Shown here: piece by piece, positions 1 to 8,112 of the stretch | How the letters are laid out: the number at the start of each line of letters is the position of its first letter | How positions within the stretch are numbered: position 1 is the first letter of the stretch | Origin: Lachnospiraceae bacterium UBA3273 | GTDB taxonomy: Bacteria; Bacillota; Clostridia; Lachnospirales; Lachnospiraceae | Direction of reading: 5' to 3' | Assembly: GCA_002362385.1 (NCBI GenBank) | Contig: DEUB01000010.1 | Coordinates: 69,224 to 133,223 of the forward strand | Length of the DNA: 64,000 bases | Notes under the pieces: generated by a model | Told to the model about the DNA's origin: nothing | What the model saw: only the letters and a program-made list of their open reading frames with translations | Databases searched by the model: none | Made by a program: the position numbers and the translations under genes

Positions 1-2
1 CT

Positions 3-1391
3 TATTTTTTGGAGGTTGTAAAGGGGAACAGGAGCCTTGGTTATTTTATCGCTGTAGCGGCCACTATCATCGTACCGACGGTAATTATGTTCGTGGCCTT
101 GAAGCAAAACGCCGAGTGGAAGTATTTTCATATTGTATACACGGTGGGGTTCGGTGTTCTTTATGCATATGTACTGTTTACCACCAACAATCAGTTGACT
201 TTTACCTATGCCATGCCTATCATGCTGGCGTTGACCATGTATAATTCCATTAAACTTTCCCTGGCGGTCAGTATTATAGCCACGGCACTAAATGTAGGAG
301 AGGTTGCCTACCGCGGCGTCACAAAGGGGCTTACGGCGGCGGATATTACCACTGCCGAGATCCAGGTCCTGATTATCGTATTTATAGGGGCATATTCCAT
401 TATCGCAAACCGTATGGCAAATGTTACGAGCCAGGAGAAAATGGATATTGTCAACGGGGAAAAGGATCGTACGGCCAGGCTTTTAAACCGTACCATGAAC
501 CTTTCCGGCAGTATTACCGAAGGGGTTTTTGAAGTAAAGGGACATATGGAGGAGCTTGGGGATTCCGTTTCCAAGACCGTAAGCGCCATGGAAGAGGTAA
601 GCGCAGGAAGCGTGGAGACGGCGGAATCCATACAGACCCAGCTTGTCAAGACGGAAGAAATACAAAGGTATATCGAGGACGTGGAAAATGCCGCAGCCAG
701 TATTGTGGAAAACGTCAACAGTACGCGGAATGCCATCGAACACGGCAATACCAATATCGGCTCTTTGTTAGAGCAGGTTAGGGCATCCGAGCAGTCGGGG
801 AACCAGGTGGCGGAAGAGCTTTCCAATCTCAATGAATATACCAAACAGATGCATTCCATCGTGGAGATGATCAATAATGTTGCGGAGCAGACTTCCCTGC
901 TGTCTTTAAATGCCAGCATCGAGGCGGCAAGAGCGGGAGAAGCGGGAAGAGGCTTTGCGGTAGTGGCGTCGGAGATTTCCTCTTTGGCGGGGCAGACCCA
1001 GGAAGCTACGGAAAATATAGAAAGCCTGATCGAAAACATTGCGGAGAGGTTAGAGCACGTTGTACAGGCTATAAACGGATTGGTTGCGGCGACCCAGAAA
1101 CAGGCGCACAACGCCGAGGATACGGCGGGCAGCTTCAATCTGATAGAGGATAAAGCGTCTACGATCGCTTACAGCTCTGACGAATTGAGCGGGATCGTCA
1201 AAATGCTGGCAAAGGCAAACGGGGAGATCGTGGAGAGCGTTCAGAATATTTCTGCCATTACCGAAGAGGTATCTGCACATGCGAGCGAAACCTTTGAGAG
1301 CAGCCAGAATAACATAGGCGTTGTAAAAAAGGTTACCGGTGTGGTGGAGATGTTGAGCCGGAAGGCGGAAGAACTGACAAGGGAGCAGTAA
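3..1391 (+). CDS. Methyl-accepting chemotaxis protein (5' end outside window)
   Basis: Chemoreceptor that signals to the CheA/CheW complex at the cell membrane. The reading frame is open to the left edge, so the true start lies outside the window. What remains begins with four or so hydrophobic segments in the first ~130 residues, with no obvious periplasmic-type sensor loop, so the sensor may be the membrane part itself. From about residue 160 to the end it is a long coiled-coil signalling domain. The conserved hairpin tip IEAARAGEAGRGFAVVA lies near residue 300, which settles the family. It is followed 37 bases later by an HD-GYP protein on the same strand, so the two may be co-transcribed. 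The ligand cannot be told from sequence. Confidence 0.93.
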   Translation, partial: YFLEVVKGNRSLGYFIAVAATIIVPTVIMFVALKQNAEWKYFHIVYTVGFGVLYAYVLFTTNNQLTFTYAMPIMLALTMYNSIKLSLAVSIIATALNVGEVAYRGVTKGLTAADITTAEIQVLIIVFIGAYSIIANRMANVTSQEKMDIVNGEKDRTARLLNRTMNLSGSITEGVFEVKGHMEELGDSVSKTVSAMEEVSAGSVETAESIQTQLVKTEEIQRYIEDVENAAASIVENVNSTRNAIEHGNTNIGSLLEQVRASEQSGNQVAEELSNLNEYTKQMHSIVEMINNVAEQTSLLSLNASIEAARAGEAGRGFAVVASEISSLAGQTQEATENIESLIENIAERLEHVVQAINGLVAATQKQAHNAEDTAGSFNLIEDKASTIAYSSDELSGIVKMLAKANGEIVESVQNISAITEEVSAHASETFESSQNNIGVVKKVTGVVEMLSRKAEELTREQ

Positions 1392-1428
1392 TAGCAGTAC
1401 GGAAAGAAGCGTCGGGGAGGAGACGTAC

Positions 1429-3603
1429 ATGCAGGGGATTTTGGTTTTGTATTATCTGGTTGCATTGACAGCAGCTCTGATCTTGCTGAATGCATATAGG
1501 AGAAATACAACAATTGGGGTAAAAATAGGCAAAGTCATGCTTGCCACTTTTTTGCTGGTCGTTTTTTATACTTTTAATATTATAGGCACTTCATTTTTGG
1601 TCAAGTCCGTGGCTATCAGCTTATCCTTTATTACCATGGATGTCATGATGCTTCTTTTTTATGATTATATATTGGAGTTTATCGGCTGGCGGGAAAGGAT
1701 TCCCCGGGGGATCTTCTATTGTATCTGCACCTGTGCGGTGGTAGATACGGTCTTTATGCTGTTAAATCCCTATAATGAGATCGCACTGGGATACAAGATA
1801 ACGACCTATGGGGAGGATTTTGTTTTAACCTATATACCCAAGCTCCCCTTTATCCTTCATAACCTGTACATCCTGGCCGTTGCCCTGCTGGTCGTGTTTC
1901 TTCTTATACTGAAATGCAGGGAAACCCCAAAAGTATACTGGAAACGGTATTACATTCTGATTGCGGGAATTGTGGCGGCAGCTTTGATAAACTGGATGAA
2001 TCTGAAAATGACGGATATTGTTCCGGTAGACGTTTCTTCGGCATTGTATTGTGTTGTGGGAATGCTGATGTATTTTAATACCTTCAGGTATCTGCCCATG
2101 GTTACGTTGGATCTGACCCGCAGGATGATTTTAAATTACCTGAGCGAGCCGGTGGTACTGTTTGATTATGAAGGGTGTCTTACCGATTACAGTAAGGATA
2201 TATTGCGTGTAATGCCCAATACCCATTTTGAGATCGGAGCATTGACCCTTAAGGAGTTCGTTGCCGAAGGGAAGTTTCCGGGATTTCGGGATGTGGAGAT
2301 GGATCAGGAATTTGAGTGGACCGTCCGTTTTTCCGGAGAAATACATATCTTCCAGTGCAAATTCAAGTGCATGAAGGATTCCAAAGGACTCAGCATAGGG
2401 AAGATCTTTGTATTCAATGATATTACGTCCATGCGGAAAACCTTTTTTGAACTGGAGCAGTCCATGTTATATGACGCCCTGACAGGTCTGTATAATAAGC
2501 AGAGCTATCTGACGCAGGTGCCCCAGTGGAGTGACAGCCGGTACTGGCCCATAGCTCTGGCGGTATGCAACGTCAACGGATTAAGGAGCATTAACGACCG
2601 TTTCGGGACGGCATACGGCGATATGGTCATGAAACAGCTGGCGCATTTTGTGCAGATCCATATCGGCGACGATACGTTTGCGGCAAAGGTGGATAACGGA
2701 GATATTCTGGTGGTCATGGAAGGAAAGACCCATGAGGACGCCGCGGATATATTTGAAAAGATAAAACAGGATATGGAAGGATTTTTCAGCGAAGAAAATC
2801 CTGTACATGTAGAATACGGTATTGCGGTAAAGGAACGGGAAGACGTTACCATGGAGAGAGTGCTTTCCGACGCCCGCACCAGCATGCAGAATAAAAAGAT
2901 GCTGCGGGATAATTCCGCCAGCAGTTCCCTGGTGGATTCCTTAAAGCAGACTTTGAGCGAAAGCGATTATGAAACCGAGGAGCATGTGGAACGGACAAGG
3001 GAAATGGCTGCAAGACTCGGCAAGAAGATGAATCTGTCGGATTCCGATATCGGCAAGCTTGAACTTCTGGCGGTTCTCCATGATATCGGCAAGGTTGCCA
3101 TTCCACACCATGTATTGGTTAAAAAGGGAAAGCTCAATGATGAGGAATTCAAGATCATGCAGCAGCATACCATCAAGGGATACCGCATTGCCAAGTCCTC
3201 TCCCGAATTGGGGGACATTGCGGAATGTATTTTATCCCACCACGAAAAATGGGACGGGACAGGCTATCCCAACAGGTTAAAGGGAGAGGATATCCCGTTG
3301 CTCGCCCGGATCATATCGGCAGTGGATTCTCATGATGTTATGGTCCATAACCGCCCTTATCATCAGGCTATGCCGGAGGAGGACGCCATTAAGGAGCTGC
3401 GCAGGTGTGCGGGGACCCAGTTTGACCCCAATATTGTGGAGGTTTTCACAAAGCTTTTGGAGGAAGAGGAGCTTCCTAAGATCAGGGCAGAACGGGAGCG
3501 GGAAAGGCTGGAAACGGAAATGGCGGCTGCCGAGGTTGCCAGAAAGACCCTGAAAAAAGAAGAGGAAAACGAAGAGCAGGAAGATTTGGAAAAGATAAAA
3601 TAA
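1429..3603 (+). CDS. Membrane HD-GYP phosphodiesterase with degenerate GGDEF domain
   Basis: Predicted cyclic-di-GMP phosphodiesterase (724 residues). Residues 1-220 hold about seven hydrophobic helices, resembling the 7TM sensor region of some histidine kinases. A PAS-like linker follows, then a GGDEF-type domain (about 345-490) and an HD-GYP domain (about 525-690). The GGDEF domain keeps DALTGLYNKQ, but its signature is replaced by NGDIL and the metal-binding Asp by Asn in VCNVNG, so cyclase activity is not expected. The HD-GYP part has LHDIGKVAIP and HHEKWDGTGYP, both intact. The charged C-terminal tail is Glu/Lys-rich and coiled-coil-like. The start ATG is preceded by GGGAGGAGA at good spacing. 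The neighbouring chemoreceptor suggests a role in motility control, which is inference. Confidence 0.9.
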   Translation: MQGILVLYYLVALTAALILLNAYRRNTTIGVKIGKVMLATFLLVVFYTFNIIGTSFLVKSVAISLSFITMDVMMLLFYDYILEFIGWRERIPRGIFYCICTCAVVDTVFMLLNPYNEIALGYKITTYGEDFVLTYIPKLPFILHNLYILAVALLVVFLLILKCRETPKVYWKRYYILIAGIVAAALINWMNLKMTDIVPVDVSSALYCVVGMLMYFNTFRYLPMVTLDLTRRMILNYLSEPVVLFDYEGCLTDYSKDILRVMPNTHFEIGALTLKEFVAEGKFPGFRDVEMDQEFEWTVRFSGEIHIFQCKFKCMKDSKGLSIGKIFVFNDITSMRKTFFELEQSMLYDALTGLYNKQSYLTQVPQWSDSRYWPIALAVCNVNGLRSINDRFGTAYGDMVMKQLAHFVQIHIGDDTFAAKVDNGDILVVMEGKTHEDAADIFEKIKQDMEGFFSEENPVHVEYGIAVKEREDVTMERVLSDARTSMQNKKMLRDNSASSSLVDSLKQTLSESDYETEEHVERTREMAARLGKKMNLSDSDIGKLELLAVLHDIGKVAIPHHVLVKKGKLNDEEFKIMQQHTIKGYRIAKSSPELGDIAECILSHHEKWDGTGYPNRLKGEDIPLLARIISAVDSHDVMVHNRPYHQAMPEEDAIKELRRCAGTQFDPNIVEVFTKLLEEEELPKIRAERERERLETEMAAAEVARKTLKKEEENEEQEDLEKIK

Positions 3604-3667
3604 AGGCGGGGCAGGAAACGCATAGAGGAGAAAGCAAAAGGAAAAGCATAAGAAAAAAACAAAAGGA

Positions 3668-3700
3668 AAATAAAAAGGAAATAAAAAGGAAATAAAAAGG
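3668..3700 (+). repeat. Three tandem 11-bp A-rich units
   Basis: Three exact copies of AAATAAAAAGG stand head to tail in a purine-only stretch (about 3610-3740) between the HD-GYP gene and the next small gene. The stretch has no T-run terminator and no clear promoter. It may be slippage-prone spacer DNA. A related purine-rich degenerate repeat lies upstream of the MATE gene. Confidence 0.8.
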
Positions 3701-3748
3701 AAAAGACATTAGGGAAAGAAATCAGAAAAAGGTAAGGAAGTGTCATAC

Positions 3749-3982
3749 GTGAGGGAAATGGAATTTAAGATGGAGCGGGAGGGACTGCTTAAGGTAGGCG
3801 ACAGGGTCACGGTAACGGAAGGCGTCCTTCCCAGCAGCTATTACTACACGATAGACCCGGCCCTCGCCATGTCGGGGAATATCCCCTTTCGGGAAAGAAT
3901 GACGGCAAAGGAAGGAACCGTTGTGGATATCCAGGAAAATGACAGAGGCTATTATGTGACGGTCAATTTTGAGGAGGGCTGA
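3749..3982 (+). CDS. Small hypothetical protein, likely SH3-like fold
   Basis: A 77-residue protein I do not recognise by name. It has LKVGDRVTVTEG near the start and KEGTVVDIQENDRGYYVTVNF at the end, a pattern of short beta strands typical of small KOW/SH3-like barrels; that reading is only a fold guess. I chose the GTG at 3749 because AAGGAAG ends 8 bases before it, whereas the upstream GTG at 3740 overlaps that ribosome site. No signal peptide or membrane segment. It sits between a cyclic-di-GMP gene and ridA, without obvious functional link. Confidence 0.6.
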   Translation: MREMEFKMEREGLLKVGDRVTVTEGVLPSSYYYTIDPALAMSGNIPFRERMTAKEGTVVDIQENDRGYYVTVNFEEG

Positions 3983-4078
3983 GCATTTTCCGGATATATG
4001 TTTATAATCGTGGACGGTAAAATAGCGATATATAAGTAAAAATAGAAAAATAAATAATAGATTCAGGAGGAAGACAAC

Positions 4079-4459
4079 ATGTTAAAAAAAATCAGTACGG
4101 AAAAAGCGCCGGCGGCAATCGGACCCTATTCACAGGGCATCATAGCAGGAGATTTTCTTTTTGCTTCGGGACAGATCCCCATTATTCCCGAAACGGGAGA
4201 GCTTGCAGAGGGAGATATTAAAGTGCAGGCAGAGCAGGTCATGAAAAATATAGGCGCGCTTTTGGAGGCGGCAGGCGTCTCCTATGAAAACGTGGTAAAG
4301 ACCGGCTGCTTTTTAACGGATATGGGCGACTTCGGAGCCTTTAATGAAGTTTATGCAAAATATTTTACGGATACGCCGCCGGCGAGAAGCTGCGTGGCTG
4401 TAAAGACCCTTCCTAAAAACGTGCTTTGTGAAGTGGAAGTTATCGCATATTTAAAATGA
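4079..4459 (+). CDS. ridA: RidA family reactive imine/enamine deaminase
   Basis: Cytosolic trimeric enzyme that hydrolyses reactive enamine/imine intermediates released by pyridoxal-phosphate enzymes such as threonine dehydratase. The protein has the family length (126 residues), the N-terminal APAAIGPYSQG motif, the central FASGQIP segment and the C-terminal ARSCVAVKTLPKN stretch, with the conserved substrate-contacting Arg, then the CEVEVIAY ending. A strong AGGAGG site precedes the ATG by 8 bases, and a hairpin follows the stop, so it is probably transcribed alone. Confidence 0.95.
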   Translation: MLKKISTEKAPAAIGPYSQGIIAGDFLFASGQIPIIPETGELAEGDIKVQAEQVMKNIGALLEAAGVSYENVVKTGCFLTDMGDFGAFNEVYAKYFTDTPPARSCVAVKTLPKNVLCEVEVIAYLK

Positions 4460-4470
4460 TTATTGTGAAA

Positions 4471-4496
4471 ATGCCCTGCCCTTTAGGACGGGGCAT
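4471..4496 (+). terminator. Hairpin after ridA
   Basis: An 11-pair stem with one mismatch and one G-U pair, arms ATGCCCTGCCC and GGACGGGGCAT with loop TTTA, lies 11 bases after the ridA stop. The following T-run is short (TTTGA), so termination may be incomplete. Confidence 0.55.
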
Positions 4497-4518
4497 TTGA
4501 ATGTTTGAGAGGGAAAGT

Positions 4519-5685
4519 ATGAAGAAAAGAAATATAGACTGGCGTTTTTTCGTTGCACTATCATATCCTGTTGTGGCAGTTGTGCTGATTATAGGATTAT
4601 TATATAAGTATTATTATCTTGATATAAGTTACCGGATCGTATGTCTGAATTCAGAGAAAAATACTGTTGACAGTGAGGAAATATATTTTTTCGCGGATGA
4701 AAGATATATATATCAATATAATTTTGAAACAGAAGAGACGAAATTGATTTATGAAGCGCATATAGAAGAGATGCCGATAAGGAGTGTTTCGGTATATGGA
4801 GATTATTTATATTTTGAAGATGATAACGAAAGAGTGCATAGATATAACTATCGAACCAATGAAGATGAGATGTTATTAAAATATTAAGATTATATTGTCG
4901 AGATGGATATTTGTAACGGGTATTTGATTTATAGAACAGGAAGTGGTCATTGTTTTTTGTATTCGGTAACAGGCAATACAGAAGAACCTATATCTGTTGA
5001 GAGTATTTTTGAGGGGAAGGCAGACAAAACAAATTCGGATATCCAGATAATTACTTATGAAGGTATGGATATTTACGGGTATTTTGAAGCCGATACAGGA
5101 GAGCGGATTATAGGAATAAGAAATCATGAAAATGGAAAGGAACTTGTTCCGCCGGAGAAAGATTTTACGTTGAGAGACGGAAGATGCTTGAGAATGTGGG
5201 GGAGAAAATCAGGAAGAAAATTAACATGTTATGCCCGATATGAAGATGATGATGAATGGTATGAAATTACATGCCTGGATGATAAGAATTTAGGTACAGA
5301 GCCTGAATTTTATGAAAAGTATATGACTCAGGAGGGAAATGAGGTTATCTGTCTGTTACAAAAAAATACTTCAAAGTACGGGAGGATGCGGCAGAAGTAT
5401 AGCCTTGGCGATATTTTATTTAAATGGAATATAGAAACAGGAGAAAGCAGTATTCTTTATGAAACGTCAAACAGGAGTACCAGAATTATCGGATATAAAA
5501 ACGGAAATATTTATCTCTTGCATAATAACCGGGTTTCTGTACAGTCTGTGGATGGGGGAAAACGGGAAAAGCTCTTTCGGATTCCCATGGGAAAAGAAAT
5601 TTATTATTTCGACTGGCAGGGGGATTATCTGATCGTTACAGGAGCGGATGGAGAAGTTTTGAAAGCGTACAAAGTCGAAGATTGA
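4519..5685 (+). pseudogene. Membrane-anchored propeller-like protein, split by in-frame TAA
   Basis: First member of a tandem pair. A frame starting MKKRNIDW with one N-terminal membrane helix (about residues 10-30) runs to TAA at 4885-4887, then continues in the same frame to 5685. Aligned to the intact neighbour (5720-6952), the segment between EDEMLL and ICNGYLIY has exactly the same length in both copies (14 codon positions), so the break is a single nonsense change with no insertion or deletion. The second half has no ribosome site of its own at its first ATG (4903). The repeated YxYDFETG/YNYRTNE-type strands suggest a beta-propeller (DUF5050/TolB-like), a weak call. Start ATG 4519 follows GAGAGGGAAAG. 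Confidence 0.8.
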
Positions 5686-5719
5686 ATCGACATTTTTCAG
5701 AGAGATGGAGACAGAAGAT

Positions 5720-6952
5720 ATGAAGAAAAAGGGTATAGACAGGGAATTTGTTATTGCATTGATGTATCCTCTTGGGGTTATAGTGGTAATATTGGGATTT
5801 CTGGCGGTACGTGGTGTAGAGGAGAAAGATGCAACGGCTTATTGGCTGGTATGCTTAAATTCTGATAAAAACACAGCCGGCGATAATGAGGCCTATTTTT
5901 ATGGCGATGACCGTGAAACATACCGGTATGATTTTGAGACAGGAGTAACAGAGCAGCTTTGTCAGCTTGATTTCGAGGCGGGATGTTCGGGAGTCGCGGA
6001 TAAGAGGTTTGAGTTTGCAGTATATGGAGATTATGGATTTTATTTGGATGATCACAGAATCGACAATAATTGCGCATTGCACAGATACAATTACCGGACG
6101 AAAGAGGACGAAATATTACTGGAAGATGTAGGTCATGTTCATGGGATAAATATATGTAACGGTTATTTGATCTACAGGCCGACATACAGCGAATATTTTT
6201 TATATCCTGCAACAGCTGCAGCAGGGGAAGAGCCTATAGATTTGGCGGGTATATTTGAACGGGAAGGCGATAAAACGAATCCTGACATTCAGACAGTTAC
6301 TTATGAAGGAATGGATATTGTAGGGTGTTTTGACAGCTCTACAGGAAAGGTATGGGGCATTGCCTGTGTAAAGGAGCATGGGACAGGCAAAGTGCTCATT
6401 CCATCAGAGCAGCACTTTGTGTTGAATGACGGCAGGCGGCTGGTGTTTAGCGCTGACCGCTGGACAGGGGATGCTCCCCAATACTATGCTGACATTTATG
6501 ATGACAGCGATGACAGCAAATATGAAATTACATGCCTTGCGGGCAAGGATATAGATGAAAATTCAGAATTTTTTGAAAAATTTATGACGCAGGAGGGGGA
6601 TGAAGTCATTTGCCTGCTGCAGATAAGTTATAAATATGGCGGAAAAGTCATGTGGCAGGTACATAGCGGAGGAGATATATTATTTAAATGGAACATAAAG
6701 ACGGGAGAAAGCAGTATTCTTTATGAAACACTGAGGAGAGATACCAGAATTGTGGGTTATAAAAACGGAAACATTTATTTGTTACATAATAACTGGGTTT
6801 CGGTACAGCCTGTGAATGGCGGAAAGCGTAAAAAGCTTTTTAAGATTCCCAAAGGAAGAGAGATTTATTATTTTGACTGGCAGGGCGATTATCTGATCGT
6901 TACGGATATTTACAGGAAAAATGAAGTTTTGGCAGCGTACAAAATAGAATAA
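5720..6952 (+). CDS. Membrane-anchored beta-propeller-like protein (intact paralogue)
   Basis: Intact second copy of the tandem pair, 410 residues from the ATG at 5720, which sits 9 bases after GGAG; the ATG at 5705 overlaps that site. One membrane helix near residues 12-30 is followed by a large domain, outside the cell if the helix acts as a signal anchor. Strand-turn units such as YRYDFETG, HRYNYRTKEDE, FKWNIKTGES and IYYFDWQGDYLIV recur at intervals, as in beta-propellers of the DUF5050/TolB type. No catalytic motif is seen. Conservation to the broken copy is highest in the C-terminal third (ILFKWNI, SSILYET, YKNGNIYLLHNN). Function unknown; surface sensing or scaffold roles are possible but unsupported. 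Confidence 0.75.
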   Translation: MKKKGIDREFVIALMYPLGVIVVILGFLAVRGVEEKDATAYWLVCLNSDKNTAGDNEAYFYGDDRETYRYDFETGVTEQLCQLDFEAGCSGVADKRFEFAVYGDYGFYLDDHRIDNNCALHRYNYRTKEDEILLEDVGHVHGINICNGYLIYRPTYSEYFLYPATAAAGEEPIDLAGIFEREGDKTNPDIQTVTYEGMDIVGCFDSSTGKVWGIACVKEHGTGKVLIPSEQHFVLNDGRRLVFSADRWTGDAPQYYADIYDDSDDSKYEITCLAGKDIDENSEFFEKFMTQEGDEVICLLQISYKYGGKVMWQVHSGGDILFKWNIKTGESSILYETLRRDTRIVGYKNGNIYLLHNNWVSVQPVNGGKRKKLFKIPKGREIYYFDWQGDYLIVTDIYRKNEVLAAYKIE

Positions 6953-7102
6953 AAAGCAGTTTATGCATAAAATAATTCATTTCTGCACATGATAATTAGC
7001 AAAGATTTTCGGTATAACGTGTTTTTTGAAAGCTGTGTTGACAGGCAGACGTTGTGCCGGCAGATAAAGATTCTATGCGTATCATGAAAAGAGGAAATGT
7101 TT

Positions 7103-7462
7103 ATGATGAGTTATATCAATGCATTCTGGGTAGGCGGGCTGATCTGTGCTTTGGCGCAGATCTTAATGGAAAAGACAAAGATGCTGCCGGGAAGGATCAT
7201 GGTGTTATTAGTATGTTTGGGCGCCGTTATCAGCTTCTTCGGATGGTATGAGCCTTTTATGGAGTTCGCAGGTGCGGGAGCAAGCGTTCCCCTTCTCGGG
7301 TTTGGAAATACTTTGATGAAGGGCGTGAAGGAAGCGGTGGATCAGGATGGCTTTATCGGCCTGTTCCTGGGCGGCTTCAAAGCGGGAGCTGCAGGCTGCA
7401 GCGGCGCTTTGATCTTTGCGTATTTGATCTCGTTAATTGCCAAGCCTAAGATTAGGAAATAA
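7103..7462 (+). CDS. spoVAE: Stage V sporulation protein AE (SpoVAEb type)
   Basis: Small inner-membrane protein of the SpoVA complex, which moves calcium-dipicolinate into the forespore during sporulation and out during germination. The 119-residue length, the opening FWVGGLICALAQILMEKTK, and the central FAGAGASVPLLGFGNTLMKG motif are characteristic; there are three to four membrane helices. I place the start at the ATG at 7103 because GAGG ends 8 bases upstream; the ATG at 7097 is too close. The usual partners spoVAC and spoVAD are not next to it here, so they must lie elsewhere if present. Confidence 0.9.
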   Translation: MMSYINAFWVGGLICALAQILMEKTKMLPGRIMVLLVCLGAVISFFGWYEPFMEFAGAGASVPLLGFGNTLMKGVKEAVDQDGFIGLFLGGFKAGAAGCSGALIFAYLISLIAKPKIRK

Positions 7463-7473
7463 AGATAAAAGGT

Positions 7474-7980
7474 TTAGAGCAGTTCAAAACCGACTCCCAA
7501 AGCGGTCAGGGAGGAAACAAAATCCCCGTCCCAGATATTATCAATGGTCTTATCCATGACAAAGGTATGATAGGAAGTACCGGTAACACATCTTAAGCTG
7601 CCGCTTTCAAAGCGGATATTGACGGTCAGCGCCTTCAGCTGTTCTAAATGAAAAGCGGCTTCCGGATTGTTTTTCAGCCGTTCCATATACCGCTCTCCGG
7701 CATGCAGTACAAATTTGAATGCCACGGGGGAGCGGTTTCCTTTGATCAGGGAAAAACAGACGGGACGCAATTTTTTCCAGGTGGAAAAGGCAGAAGGTTT
7801 TGCCAGGGTGTTGCCAAAGGCGTCCGTGCCTTCATAAAATGCGTCTACGATGTGCCCGTCTATGAGAAAAGTGTTAAAAGTGGTAATGGAGGCTTCCTCC
7901 ATGTAAAAGCTGTCAAAGGCTTCGCTGTTCAACAGATGGTTCATAAATTCTTTGATGTTCTTTATTTCAAGTGCGATCAT
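7474..7980 (-). CDS. DUF5721 family protein
   Basis: A 168-residue soluble protein of unknown function that I match, from memory, to DUF5721. Recognisable stretches are SEAFDSFYMEEASITTFNTF near the N-terminus (residues from about 19), LRPVCFSLIKG, and the C-terminal GTSYHTFVMDK. The open frame reaches 8025, but AAGGAGAG sits four bases before the ATG at 7978-7980, making that start far better. Gene is convergent with spoVAE, their stops only 11 bases apart. No signal peptide or membrane helix. Confidence 0.7.
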   Translation of the reverse strand: MIALEIKNIKEFMNHLLNSEAFDSFYMEEASITTFNTFLIDGHIVDAFYEGTDAFGNTLAKPSAFSTWKKLRPVCFSLIKGNRSPVAFKFVLHAGERYMERLKNNPEAAFHLEQLKALTVNIRFESGSLRCVTGTSYHTFVMDKTIDNIWDGDFVSSLTALGVGFELL

Positions 7981-8112
7981 GAGACTCTCCTTTATGATAG
8001 GACAGCCAGGCCCGAAAAGATTCATATAAAGGGCCGTTACCTGTGCATATCCTATTTATGAGTCTAGCATATTTCCCGCCTTTCAGCCATATTTTTTTAT
8101 CAGCGTCTCCCT

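Noticed and set aside
308..1138. Long open frame antisense to the chemoreceptor
   Set aside because: Shadow of a well-supported coding gene; no ribosome site and no recognisable protein.
5778..6212. Antisense frame of 144 codons in the propeller gene
   Set aside because: Low-complexity translation, no family match, lies fully within the intact paralogue.
7054..7251. Frame overlapping the start of spoVAE
   Set aside because: Different frame from the clear SpoVAE protein and no ribosome site.
8027..8046. Possible third copy of the dispersed repeat (AAAGGGCCGT)
   Set aside because: Only about ten bases match and flanks differ.
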